Shown: one piece after another, positions 22,376 through 31,003 of the stretch
Position numbering within the stretch: the stretch's first letter is position 1
How the letters are laid out: the number at the start of each line of letters is the position of its first letter
NCBI RefSeq assembly: GCF_030527935.1
Contig: NZ_JAUMZV010000001.1
Coordinates: 1 to 64,000 of the forward strand
Source: Kingella sp. (in: b-proteobacteria)
GTDB lineage: Bacteria > Pseudomonadota > Gammaproteobacteria > Burkholderiales > Neisseriaceae
Length of the DNA stretch: 64,000 bases
Reading direction: 5' to 3'
Notes under the pieces: model-generated
The model's input: only the letters and a program-made list of their open reading frames with translations
Databases searched by the model: none
What the model was told of the DNA's origin: nothing
Made by a program: the position numbers and the translations under genes

Positions 22376-22468
22376 ATGGAGCGTCGGCGGCTCGCCGACA
22401 TTTTGCTAACACTAGCCCGCGCAAGCTGATTTATTCCGCCATTTGGCGACGAGCCGTCGCTGCCCCAT
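22376..22468. repeat. GC-rich inverted repeat element, copy 2 (family 2)
   Basis: ATGGAGCGTCGGCGGCTCGC on the left and GGCGACGAGCCGTCGCTGCC on the right bracket an AT-richer centre. It is flanked by DUS on both sides. Confidence 0.7.
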
Positions 22469-22724
22469 GTTGGGTTTCAGGCTGCCTTTATTGTGCTAAG
22501 GCAGCCTGAAAACGTATGTCGTGTGCCTTTTCAGGCTGCCTAAACGCGAGGGTGTATAGTTGATGCAGCCTGAAACAGCAAACCGCGCTCCCTACGGCTT
22601 GCTTGCAAGCCGTGCTCTGGCAAAATATTAGGCAGCCTGAAACCCGTGCTAATCCGTTTTTAGGAATTTGCCAACCGCGTGCGCAGCAAAGCTGCACACC
22701 CTACTTGTGCTGTTTTTATTATAT

Positions 22725-22767
22725 TAAGGCAGCCTGAAAACGAGAAACCGCTCTTTCAGGCTGCCTA
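22725..22767 (-). terminator. hscA terminator (inverted kingDUS)
   Basis: AAGGCAGCCTGAAAACGAG pairs with CTCTTTCAGGCTGCCT just beyond the hscA stop codon on the minus strand. Confidence 0.75.
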
Positions 22768-22774
22768 TCCATTG

Positions 22775-24631
22775 CTACAAGCTCTCCACGCTCACGCCTT
22801 GCAGGGCGCGTTGGATATTGCGGTTCATGCGCTGGGCGGCGAACTCGTCTGTGCTGTGCGATAGGGTTTGCACGGCGGCGCGGATGTCGGCGGCAGGGGC
22901 GGTGGGCAGCAGCGCGGTGAGTGCGTTCATTTGGGCGTGGATTTGCGCGGTTTGCTCGGCGGTGAGCAAGTCGCCGTCCAGTTCCAGCGCGGCGGCAACG
23001 GCATCTAGCAGGCTTTGCGCTTCTACGCGGGCTTCGGCGCGGGCGCGTTCGGCGGCATCGGCGCTGGCGTTTGCCATGCTGTCGCGCAGCATTTGCATGA
23101 TGGTGTCATCGTCCAAGCCGTAGGACGGTTTGACTTCTATCTGCGCTTGCACGCCTGTGGTTTGTTCGCGGGCGGATACGGATAGCAAGCCGTCTGCGTC
23201 CACTTGAAAGGTTACGCGAATCCGCGCTGCGCCTGCGGTCATGGGCGGTATGCCACGCAGGGTGAATTTTGCCAAGCTGCGGCAGTCGGCGACCATTTCG
23301 CGCTCGCCTTGCACAACGTGAATGGCCATGGCGGTTTGCCCGTCTTTAAAGGTGGTGAAGTCTTGGGCGCGGGCGGTGGGCAGGGTGCTGTTGCGCGGGA
23401 TAATTTTTTCTGCCAAGCCGCCGTAGGTTTCTAAGCCGAGCGATAGCGGGGTTACGTCCAGCAGCAGCCAGTCGTTGTCGCTTTTGTTGCCTGCGAGAAT
23501 ATTGGCTTGCATGGCTGCGCCGAGTGCGACGACTTGGTCGGGGTTCAGGTTGGTGAGCGGGGTTTGCCCGAAAAAGTTGGCGACGGCTTGCTGCACATGC
23601 AGCATTCGGGTTGCGCCACCGACCATAATCACGCCTTTGACTTCGCCTTTGCTGATGCCTGCGTCTTTTAGCGCTTGTTTGACGGGTTCTAGGGTTTTGG
23701 CGACCAGATGCTGCGTGAGCGCGTGAAATTCGCTGCGGGTGATAACGGCATCAAGGGTTTTGCCACTTTGCAAGGCAGCCTGAATGCGGGTTTCAGGCTG
23801 CCTGCTTAATGTTTCTTTGGCTTCGCGCACCAAGCCGAGCAGAAGCTGCGCATCGCGTTCATCGGTGATGGAAAGTTGGTTGTTTTCAACAATATGGCAA
23901 AACAGGCGGTGGTCAAAATCGTCGCCGCCGAGCGCGGAGTTGCCGCCTGTGGCTTTGACTTCAAACAAGCCTTGGCTTAATTGCAAAATGGATACGTCAA
24001 ACGTGCCGCCGCCCAAGTCGTACACGACAAACGTGCCTGCTGCGCCGTTGTCCAAACCGTAGGCAATGGCAGCGGCGGTGGGTTCATTAAGCAGGCGCAG
24101 CACGTTGAGCCCTGCCAGCCGCGCGGCATCTTTGGTGGCTTGGCGTTGCGCGTCATCAAAATAGGCGGGCACGGTAATGACTGCGCCCACCAGTTCGCCG
24201 CCTAAGCTGGCTTCGGCGCGGCTTTTCAGGCTGCCTAAGATGTCGGCGGAGATGTCTATCGGGGTTTTTTTGCCGTGTTTGGTGTGCAATTCGATGATTT
24301 TGTCGTTGTCAGCAAAGCGATAGGGCAGATGCGCTGCGTCAATTTCGGGCAGCTTGCGCCCGATAAGCCGCTTGGCGGACGAGATGGTGTTGTGCGGGTC
24401 TATTTTTTGCGCGTCCAGCGCGGCTTTGCCGATGGCTTTGCCACCATTTTCCAAATAGCGCACCACCGATGGCAGCGACACCGCACCTGTTTCATCGGGC
24501 AGGCACACGGCTGCGCCGCTGCGCACAGTGGCGACTAGGCTGTTGGTGGTGCCAAGGTCTATGCCGATGGCAAGGCGGTGTTGATGCGGCGCGGCGGCGC
24601 GGTTGGGTTCGGCGATTTGCAGGAGTGCCAT
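22775..24631 (-). CDS. hscA: Fe-S assembly chaperone HscA (Hsp70 family)
   Basis: A 618-residue Hsp70 that, with HscB, helps transfer clusters from the scaffold IscU. The N-terminal ATPase domain shows [29 protein letters not shown] and the [14 protein letters not shown] loop. The substrate-binding domain follows from about residue 390 ([17 protein letters not shown]). [10 protein letters not shown] at the start is typical of HscA rather than DnaK, and it lacks the DnaK C-terminal tail. hscB and fdx are not adjacent. Confidence 0.94.
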   Translation of the reverse strand: MALLQIAEPNRAAAPHQHRLAIGIDLGTTNSLVATVRSGAAVCLPDETGAVSLPSVVRYLENGGKAIGKAALDAQKIDPHNTISSAKRLIGRKLPEIDAAHLPYRFADNDKIIELHTKHGKKTPIDISADILGSLKSRAEASLGGELVGAVITVPAYFDDAQRQATKDAARLAGLNVLRLLNEPTAAAIAYGLDNGAAGTFVVYDLGGGTFDVSILQLSQGLFEVKATGGNSALGGDDFDHRLFCHIVENNQLSITDERDAQLLLGLVREAKETLSRQPETRIQAALQSGKTLDAVITRSEFHALTQHLVAKTLEPVKQALKDAGISKGEVKGVIMVGGATRMLHVQQAVANFFGQTPLTNLNPDQVVALGAAMQANILAGNKSDNDWLLLDVTPLSLGLETYGGLAEKIIPRNSTLPTARAQDFTTFKDGQTAMAIHVVQGEREMVADCRSLAKFTLRGIPPMTAGAARIRVTFQVDADGLLSVSAREQTTGVQAQIEVKPSYGLDDDTIMQMLRDSMANASADAAERARAEARVEAQSLLDAVAAALELDGDLLTAEQTAQIHAQMNALTALLPTAPAADIRAAVQTLSHSTDEFAAQRMNRNIQRALQGVSVESL

Positions 24632-24672
24632 GATGTGTTCCTTTTGGGTGTGTGTGATGGGGAGGTATTTTA

Positions 24673-24831
24673 GAACCTGTATCCACTATTTGCATAGGTA
24701 GATTGATAACATAAAAGCACGGATACAAGGCAAAAAGCACAGTAAGGTTGAACACCTTGCGCGCATTTTTAACGCGGCAGCCGTGCTTTTAGGGCATTAA
24801 AGATGCCTATGCAAATAGTGGATACAGGTTC
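24673..24831 (+). mobile_element. MITE family 1, copy B
   Basis: A 159-bp copy with the GAACCTGTATCCACTATTTG end and flanking TTA triplets (24670-24672 and 24832-24834). It lies between hscA and the lipoprotein gene, a gap of about 310 bp that otherwise holds a DUS and AT-rich sequence. Confidence 0.85.
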
Positions 24832-24942
24832 TTAACATTGTTGAGTGATATTGTTGGGAATAGGCGCGGGCGCGGGCTTATTTTCAGGCAGCCTGAAAAG
24901 CATTAAGATAACCCTTTTTATTGTTAAGAAAGGTTTAATGAC

Positions 24943-26154
24943 ATGAAAATCATCCTGAAAAGCGCATTGGCAGGCGCGGTTGCGCTGGCGTTAAGCGCGT
25001 GTGGCAGTATGCAGGCTGCGCCAAGCAAGCCTGCCGATTTGTATCGCCACGGTATGCAGCGGCAGTTTAAGCAAGACACGCAATACAACCTATCGGGCAA
25101 GGCGACTTTTGCGCTTTATGAAACCGAGCAATCGCGCCAGATGCGCCATGAAAACATTGAGAGCAACGTGAAATGGGAAGCGGACTGGGCAGCAACGCAC
25201 GACAAAAAACCATTAAGCGCGGCAGAACAAAACAAAATTCGTCAAAAATCGCAAAAAGATCGAGAAAGAAGCGACAAAATAGCGTACACGCTGTTTAACG
25301 CCGTATCGGTTCACTACACAGGCGCGGTGGATTTGCCACGCGGCAAAATAGAATTTGTGCCCGAGTTGCGCTATGAAACGCGCAACGTATTAGGCAGCCT
25401 GAAAATACCGATGCAACTAGACATCAAAGCGCAGGCGGCGTATGCTGACTTAGGCGCATTTGAGCCCAGCCTACCGTTAGCCGATTCGGCGTTGTCTGCC
25501 GACAAGCCGATTGTGCGTTTCAAGCTGCCTAAGCAATGGCAAAACAAAATCCCCTTTGCCGATGTATGGCACGCGCTGCCCAAAGCCGTGGACGAAAGTA
25601 CCAAAGCATTGGGCAATGATGCCTTTACTGCCCTGCCCCTAAACGACACCGCCCGCAAAATTGGCGCGCGCCATCGCATCGCGTTGCATTCCAACAGCAA
25701 GCAAAGCGTGGAAAGCACCAAAGTGTTATTCCAAAGCCTGCAACAACAACTGCGCGAGCAAGGCAAGCCCAGCAACGCCAGCATCAGCCAAGCCGATTAC
25801 GACAAATTTATCGCCAGCCTAGATGCCATCAGCAGCGCAATGCAAGGCATGACCACAGCCATCGCCGATAAACAGCCGCCCGTTGAATACGAGTTTTACT
25901 ACGACGGCAAAGGCAGGCTGTTGGCATATTTCGCCACCATGCAAATGGAAAATCTCGGCGGCTTGATGGGGCATGGCTTGCGCATCAAAATGGAAGTCTA
26001 TAACCACTACACCCGCACGCCCCAATTCACCCTGCAAGCCAACGATGCCAACACGGTGGATTTTGAGCAAGCCTTCCCACAGCTAGCCAAAGAATGGAAC
26101 GCGCTTCCCGCGCTGAATGCGGGTGATAAAGGCGATGGCAACGGCAAAAAATAA
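24943..26154 (+). CDS. Predicted outer-membrane or periplasmic lipoprotein
   Basis: A 403-residue protein with a lipoprotein signal peptide; the lipobox is LSAC with Cys at residue 20. The mature part is rich in charged residues and contains KFIASLDAISSAMQGMTTAI and an EYEFYYDGKGRLLAYF segment that suggests beta structure. It resembles uncharacterised Neisseriaceae lipoproteins; no enzymatic motif is seen. It is a single gene with a strong ribosome binding site (AAGAAAGG) and an inverted-DUS terminator. Confidence 0.75.
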   Translation: MKIILKSALAGAVALALSACGSMQAAPSKPADLYRHGMQRQFKQDTQYNLSGKATFALYETEQSRQMRHENIESNVKWEADWAATHDKKPLSAAEQNKIRQKSQKDRERSDKIAYTLFNAVSVHYTGAVDLPRGKIEFVPELRYETRNVLGSLKIPMQLDIKAQAAYADLGAFEPSLPLADSALSADKPIVRFKLPKQWQNKIPFADVWHALPKAVDESTKALGNDAFTALPLNDTARKIGARHRIALHSNSKQSVESTKVLFQSLQQQLREQGKPSNASISQADYDKFIASLDAISSAMQGMTTAIADKQPPVEYEFYYDGKGRLLAYFATMQMENLGGLMGHGLRIKMEVYNHYTRTPQFTLQANDANTVDFEQAFPQLAKEWNALPALNAGDKGDGNGKK

Positions 26155-26172
26155 CCCGTCGCCCATCCACAC

Positions 26173-26218
26173 AAAAAGGCAGCCTGAAAACGAGCTTTCC
26201 CGTTTTCAGGCTGCCTTT
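26173..26218. terminator. Bidirectional inverted-DUS terminator
   Basis: AAAAAGGCAGCCTGAAAACG and CGTTTTCAGGCTGCCTTT pair between the convergent lipoprotein gene and potI. Confidence 0.8.
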
Positions 26219-26233
26219 AATCGTTTACAAAGC

Positions 26234-27118
26234 CTACGCGCTTTCCAACGCTTTCTGTTCCGCCTTATACGCCGCTTGCATTTCACGCTCGCGCTTGGTG
26301 GCTTGGCGCAGCATAAAATAATTCACCACAATCACCAGCGTGCCAATCACCGCGATAAAAATCGTTGCCAGCACATTCATTTTCGGGTCTAGCCCCAAGC
26401 GGATTTTGGAGAAAATCACCTGTGGCAGCGTAGAAGACCCCGGTCCCGACAAGAACGACGTAATCACCACATCATCCAGCGACAGCGTAACCCCGAGCAA
26501 AAAGCCCGAAGCAATAGCAGGCGCAATCAGTGGCAAGGTAATCACAAAAAAGATTTTCATCGGGCGCGCGCCCAAATCCATTGCCGCTTCTTCTAGCGAT
26601 TGGTCCAGCTCCGCCAAGCGCGAGCGGATGACCACGGTAATATACGCCATGCACAGCGTGGTATGCCCCAAGAAAATGGTGAAAAAACCACGGTCTAGCC
26701 ACGTTATATCGCTGTGCAGCCAGCCTTGCAGCACGGTTTGCACCTGAATAATCAGCAGCAGCATGGATAACCCCGTAATCACATCGGGCATCACCATCGG
26801 TGCGGAAATCAAGCCTGCAAACAGCGTGCTGCCGCGAAAACGTTTAATCCGCGCCATCGCGTAACCCGCCATTGTGCCCAGCGTTACCGCCGCAAACGAA
26901 GCGCACACCGCAATTTTTAACGACAGCCAAGCCGCGCTCAAAATTTGCTGGTCTTGCAGCAAGCGGGCATACCATTTGGTTGAAAATCCGCCCCACACCG
27001 TTACCAGCTTGGAATCGTTAAACGAATAAATCACCAAAATAAACAACGGAATATACAAAAACAGCAAGCCCGCAATCAACGCCAGCTTCAAAAAAGGCGA
27101 AATTTTGCTTTTCATCAT
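26234..27118 (-). CDS. potI: Polyamine ABC transporter permease PotI
   Basis: A 294-residue inner-membrane permease with six membrane segments and the EAA loop motif (EEAAMDLGARPMKIFFVITLP). It is the second channel subunit of a spermidine/putrescine importer. It overlaps potH by 4 bp and is the last gene of the potG-potH-potI operon. Confidence 0.92.
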   Translation of the reverse strand: MMKSKISPFLKLALIAGLLFLYIPLFILVIYSFNDSKLVTVWGGFSTKWYARLLQDQQILSAAWLSLKIAVCASFAAVTLGTMAGYAMARIKRFRGSTLFAGLISAPMVMPDVITGLSMLLLIIQVQTVLQGWLHSDITWLDRGFFTIFLGHTTLCMAYITVVIRSRLAELDQSLEEAAMDLGARPMKIFFVITLPLIAPAIASGFLLGVTLSLDDVVITSFLSGPGSSTLPQVIFSKIRLGLDPKMNVLATIFIAVIGTLVIVVNYFMLRQATKREREMQAAYKAEQKALESA

Positions 27119-28071
27119 TTGCTTCCTTTTGCGTCTTCGCGGTTGGTGAAATATTGTTCCAGCGCAATCGGCACCACCAACACCAGCACCATTACCACCG
27201 CAATCGCCGCCGCCAAAGGCCAGTTGGCTTGGTCAGAGAACGCTTGCCACAACACTTTACCAATCATCAAGTTATCAGGCCCGCCCACCAATTCGGGAAT
27301 CACATACTCACCCATGGATGGGATGAACACCAGCATAGAACCCGCGATGATGCCCGATTTAGACAGCGGCAGCGTTACCGTGAAAAAGGCTTTGATGGGG
27401 TGTGCGCCCAAGTCGGCAGCGGCTTCCAGCAAGCGGTTATCCAGTTTCACCAGTTGGGTGTAAAGCGGCAAAATCATAAACGGCAAATAAGCATACACCA
27501 TCACCAACACCAGCGAGAAACTGTTGTAAAACAGCTCCATAGGCTCGCTGATGATGCTCCATTTAAGCAGATAAGTGTTGATGATGCCATTGGTGCTCAA
27601 CAGCCCCATCCATGCGTACACGCGCAGCAGGAACGATGTCCAAAAGGGCAGCATAATCAGCAGCAGCAAGGTGTTGCGAATAGACGGATTGGCGCGGGAA
27701 ATGGCATACGCCATCGGGTAGCCAATCAGCAGGCAAATCAGCGTGGTCATCAGCGCAGTTTTGATGGACAGCCAATAAGTCAGCACATAAATATTGCTGC
27801 CTGATTCGCTGGCAAAGGGGTTAAGCACATCCCAAAGCGATGGCCAAAAATCCACAAAAATCTCTTGATAATTTTTGGTGAAAATTTGCAACGCGCCTTT
27901 TTCGTCAAACAGCGGGGTGAACGGGGGGATGGTGTAGGTTTGGTCGGCGAAGCTGATTTTGAACACGATGGCAAAGGTGAGCAAAACCAACACAAACAGC
28001 CATGTGAACGGTACGCCGATGACAAATCGCGCCCCTGGGCGTTTACGGCGTTTGATGTTTACGGAAGACAT
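27115..28071 (-). CDS. potH: Polyamine ABC transporter permease PotH
   Basis: A 318-residue permease with about six membrane segments and the EAA motif LEAAADLGAHPIKAFFTVTLP. The long periplasmic loop after the first segment is typical of PotB/PotH. It lies 15 bp after potG, with a DUS in the gap, and overlaps potI. The periplasmic binding protein gene is not in the operon. Confidence 0.92.
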   Translation of the reverse strand: MSSVNIKRRKRPGARFVIGVPFTWLFVLVLLTFAIVFKISFADQTYTIPPFTPLFDEKGALQIFTKNYQEIFVDFWPSLWDVLNPFASESGSNIYVLTYWLSIKTALMTTLICLLIGYPMAYAISRANPSIRNTLLLLIMLPFWTSFLLRVYAWMGLLSTNGIINTYLLKWSIISEPMELFYNSFSLVLVMVYAYLPFMILPLYTQLVKLDNRLLEAAADLGAHPIKAFFTVTLPLSKSGIIAGSMLVFIPSMGEYVIPELVGGPDNLMIGKVLWQAFSDQANWPLAAAIAVVMVLVLVVPIALEQYFTNREDAKGSK

Positions 28072-28086
28072 TTTCAGGCTGCCTTT

Positions 28087-29202
28087 TTAACGGGTTAATG
28101 GAGTAGGCTGGTTTTCGGGCCAATCCAAATACACTTCGTCGCCCCATGTGGGCGGTTCAATACCGCGCACATACCAATACGGCGCAGGCACTTGGCTTTT
28201 GATGATGCGCCCGTTTTCCATTTGCACATGATAAATGGCGAAGCTGCCCAAATAGGCGATTTCTTTTACCTTGCCCCGTGCCCAGTTGTGCGTGTCGCGG
28301 TGGGCGGGTTTTTCTTTGTGCAAATCAATGTCTTCGGGGCGGATGGAAATCCAAATGGTTTGCCCGTCTTCGGCTTCGAATTTTTGGTCGGTATAAACTT
28401 TGGCGGGCAATTCGGGGCAGTCTATAAGCGCGTGGGCTTCGTCTTTGTGTACCAGCTTGCCTTCAAAAATGTTGGTTTCGCCGATAAATTCGGCGGTGAA
28501 GCGGCTGTTGGGGTAGTCGTACACATCGGCGGGCGTGCCCACTTGTTGCAATTCGCCGTGCGACATAATCGCTACGCGGCTTGCCATGGTCATGGCTTCT
28601 TCTTGGTCGTGCGTTACCATGATGCAGGTTACGCCTACTTTTTCCAGCGTGTTCACCAATTCAAATTGGGTTTGCTGGCGCAGTTTTTTGTCTAACGCGC
28701 CAAGGGGTTCGTCCAGCAGCAACAGTTTGGGGCGTTTGGATAGACTGCGGGCTAGGGCAACGCGCTGTTGTTGCCCGCCTGATAGCTGATGGGGCTTGCG
28801 CTTGGCGTATTGCGGCATTTGCACCAAGCGCAGCATTTCGTCCACACGGGCTTGGATTTCTTCTTTGGGTAGTTTGTCTTGTTTTAAGCCAAAGGCGATG
28901 TTTTGCTCTACCGTCATGTGGGGAAACAGGGCATAGCTTTGGAACATCATGTTGATGGGGCGGTCGTAGGGGGCGAGTTTGGTGATGTCTTGCCCATCTA
29001 GAATGATTTGCCCTTCGGATGGGGTTTCCATGCCTGCGAGCATCCGCAATAGGGTGGATTTGCCGCTGCCTGAGCTGCCAAGCAGGGCGAAGATTTCGTG
29101 CTTGTGAATATCCAAATTAAGATAATTGACAGCGATGTTGTCGCCAAATTTTTTTGCCAAGCCTTTGATTTGTAGATAGGGTTGGGTGCTGGTCATGAGC
29201 AA
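28087..29202 (-). CDS. potG: Polyamine ABC transporter ATP-binding protein
   Basis: A 371-residue ATPase that powers polyamine uptake. Walker A is GSSGSGKST, the signature LSGGQQQRVALARS and Walker B LLLDEPLGALD. A C-terminal TOBE-type domain (ISIRPEDIDLH) is present. The name PotG rather than PotA rests on the neighbouring PotH/PotI-type permeases. The start may be the second methionine, two codons downstream. Confidence 0.92.
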   Translation of the reverse strand: MLMTSTQPYLQIKGLAKKFGDNIAVNYLNLDIHKHEIFALLGSSGSGKSTLLRMLAGMETPSEGQIILDGQDITKLAPYDRPINMMFQSYALFPHMTVEQNIAFGLKQDKLPKEEIQARVDEMLRLVQMPQYAKRKPHQLSGGQQQRVALARSLSKRPKLLLLDEPLGALDKKLRQQTQFELVNTLEKVGVTCIMVTHDQEEAMTMASRVAIMSHGELQQVGTPADVYDYPNSRFTAEFIGETNIFEGKLVHKDEAHALIDCPELPAKVYTDQKFEAEDGQTIWISIRPEDIDLHKEKPAHRDTHNWARGKVKEIAYLGSFAIYHVQMENGRIIKSQVPAPYWYVRGIEPPTWGDEVYLDWPENQPTPLTR

Positions 29203-29418
29203 TACTCCGTTTGATAAGAGAAACAGGCTGTTTGATTGCTTTGGACAGGCTTTGGAGCTGTTTAGCGGCGTTCGGGCAGCAGAAAATGGGTTAGATTTTT
29301 GAAAAAACGCGCGATTGTAGTAGAGTGAAGCGCGGGGGGCAAGGGAAAATGTGGGGTTGTTTGTGTAAAGTGGGGTGGTGGGTTTTCGGGCTGCCTTGGT
29401 GGGTAGTTAGACAAAGTT

Positions 29419-29456
29419 TTAGGCAGCCTGAAAATGGGTTTCAGGCTGCCTTTTGA
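29419..29456. terminator. Inverted kingDUS pair
   Basis: TAGGCAGCCTGAAAATGGG and TTTCAGGCTGCCTTTTG lie between the potG upstream region and ubiK and likely terminate the minus-strand ubiK gene. The gap 29203-29493 has no supported gene. Confidence 0.65.
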
Positions 29457-29493
29457 TGTGTGCTTGCGGTTTTTCTTGTGGCTATTTTTGTGA

Positions 29494-29832
29494 TTATTTT
29501 GTTCTGCGTTTGTTTGTGGTTTTTTGGGGATTTTGTTCGGCAGTTTCTGCGGTTTCGGCAGTTTCCGCTTCGTTGCTTTCGGCTGCGTCAGTTTGCGGGG
29601 CAAGCTGCGCTTCTAGCTGGGCTAATCGGGCTTCTAGCTCGGTGAGCTTCACGCGGGTTTTAATCAGGATTTGCTGCTGGATGTCGTATTCTTCGCGCGT
29701 TACCAAATCCATTTTGTTGAACGCGCTGCCGAGCATGGCTTTGGCGTTTTTTTCAAAATCTTTGGCGGGGCTGTTGGCAAGGGTTTCGCTGATTTTGCTG
29801 GCAGCTTCTTCAAAAAGTTGTTTGGCAATCAT
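29494..29832 (-). CDS. ubiK: Ubiquinone biosynthesis accessory factor UbiK
   Basis: A 112-residue BMFP-domain protein. The start MIAKQLFEEAASKISETL and the coiled coil VTREEYDIQQQILIKTRVKL are characteristic. UbiK binds UbiJ and lipids and helps the late aerobic steps of ubiquinone synthesis. The C-terminal tail is Glu/Ala/Thr-rich with EATAETAETAE-type repeats. A longer reading to 29922 includes DUS-encoded residues and is rejected. Confidence 0.88.
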   Translation of the reverse strand: MIAKQLFEEAASKISETLANSPAKDFEKNAKAMLGSAFNKMDLVTREEYDIQQQILIKTRVKLTELEARLAQLEAQLAPQTDAAESNEAETAETAETAEQNPQKTTNKRRTK

Positions 29833-29902
29833 GGGATGCTTTCGGGGTGGGGTTGATGGAAAGGGGATTTTAATGGTTCTAAGGCAGCCTGAAAACGGTG
29901 AA

Positions 29903-30610
29903 TTACGATGAATAGCAGTCAATCAAATGTTGGCACAACGCGGGCACGCCTGTGGCAGCGGTTTGGCGGATGATTTCCACTTGCGCCGATTGGGTGTTTT
30001 GCGGGTTGGGGTCTAGCACGATGATGCGGGCATCGGGGCGGGCGTAGTAGGCAAGGGTGTTGGCGGGATAGACTTGCAGCGATGTGCCGATAATCAGGAA
30101 CACATCGGCTTGGCGCACGATGGCGGCGGCATCGTCCAGCTGCGGCACGCTTTCGCCAAACCACACAATATGCGGGCGCATGGGGTTGCCGCGTGGGTCT
30201 TTGTCGTGCAGCGTTTGGTCTTGCGTGCAGGGGATGATGTAGTCGGGGTGGGCGGTGCTGCGGGCTTGGTTAAGCTGCCCATGCAGATGCAGCACGTTGC
30301 GGCTGCCTGCGCGTTCGTGCAGGTCGTCCACGTTTTGCGTGATGATGTGAACGGGGAAATGCTGTTGCAGCTGGGCAAGGGCGATGTGGGCGGCGTTGGG
30401 CTGCGCGGCGGCGGCTTGGGCGCGGCGTTGGTTGTAAAAATCCAGCACCAACTGCGGATTGCGCTCCCACGCTTCGGGCGTGCATACGTCTTCAATGCGG
30501 TGGTTTGCCCATAAGCCGTTGCTGTCGCGGAAGGTGGCAAGCCCGCTTTCTGCGCTGATGCCTGCGCCTGTTAGGATGGCGATGGTGGGTTTCTTCATCA
30601 TTGTGCTCAT
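29903..30610 (-). CDS. cobB: Sir2-family NAD-dependent protein deacylase
   Basis: A 235-residue sirtuin with GAGISAESGLATFRD, TQNVDDLHERAG (NAD and catalytic sites), the catalytic His in VLHLHG and the GTSLQVYPA motif. FYNQRR contains the Tyr-x-x-Arg pair linked to acyl (succinyl) recognition. The two CxxC zinc pairs of most sirtuins are missing: the expected region reads YIIPCTQDQTLHDKDPRG. It is a single gene; the second or fourth Met are possible starts. Confidence 0.88.
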   Translation of the reverse strand: MSTMMKKPTIAILTGAGISAESGLATFRDSNGLWANHRIEDVCTPEAWERNPQLVLDFYNQRRAQAAAAQPNAAHIALAQLQQHFPVHIITQNVDDLHERAGSRNVLHLHGQLNQARSTAHPDYIIPCTQDQTLHDKDPRGNPMRPHIVWFGESVPQLDDAAAIVRQADVFLIIGTSLQVYPANTLAYYARPDARIIVLDPNPQNTQSAQVEIIRQTAATGVPALCQHLIDCYSS

Positions 30611-30739
30611 TCGTTTGGTTACGGCGTTTCAGGCTGCCTGATGGCGCAAAACCGCCCTGCTTCTATTCGCTAAATAGGGTTTCAGTCAGCCTGAAAGCAT
30701 TAAACCCCTTGCTCCATCAAGCAAGGGGTTGAATCTTAG

Positions 30740-30811
30740 CACGCCCAGGGGGAATCGAACCCCCGTTACCGCCGTGAAAGGGCGATGTCCTAACCGCTAG
30801 ACGATGGGCGC
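30740..30811 (-). tRNA. tRNA-Glu (anticodon TTC)
   Basis: Minus-strand cloverleaf: D-arm GTCTAGCGGTTAGGAC, anticodon stem-loop GCCCTTTCACGGC with TTC, and T-arm GGGGGTTCGATTCCCCC. The 3' CCA is not encoded. It lies 6 bp downstream of tRNA-Arg in the same direction, so both are probably co-transcribed. Confidence 0.95.
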
Positions 30812-30817
30812 GGCGTT

Positions 30818-30894
30818 TGGCGCACCCGGAGCGATTCGAACGCCCGACCCTTTGGTTCGTAGCCAAATACTCTATCCAACTGAGCTACGGGTGC
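30818..30894 (-). tRNA. tRNA-Arg (anticodon ACG)
   Basis: The 77-nt minus-strand gene starts GCACCCGTAGCTCAGTTGGA, has anticodon loop CTACGAA (ACG) and the T-arm with GTTCGAATC, and ends with an encoded CCA. Confidence 0.95.
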
Positions 30895-30966
30895 AGCAAA
30901 GACGCGGATTGTAGGCAGTTTGGACAATGCCGTCAAGCTGCGGGGGCGAAATTTTTGCGAAAATCG

Positions 30967-30972
30967 TATAAT
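30967..30972 (+). promoter_or_regulatory. Putative -10 box for exonuclease gene
   Basis: TATAAT in ATCGTATAATCGCGG, 32 bp before the ATG at 31004. The opposite strand of the same gap must hold the tRNA promoter. Confidence 0.45.
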
Positions 30973-31003
30973 CGCGGCTTTTTTGTATTTATAAAGTAAC
31001 CCG

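Larger units (their letters stand above)
22279..22774. other. Repeat-rich gap between fabH and hscA
   Basis: No gene is supported. It contains many DUS, a family 2 element (22376-22468), a GGCTTGCTTGCAAGCC repeat, an ACCGCGTGCGCAGC repeat (22671-22704) and the hscA terminator. Confidence 0.6.

Noticed and set aside
29262..29603. A 113-residue Lys/Pro-rich minus-strand frame
   Set aside because: Overlaps ubiK and repeats, has a biased composition and shows no domain.
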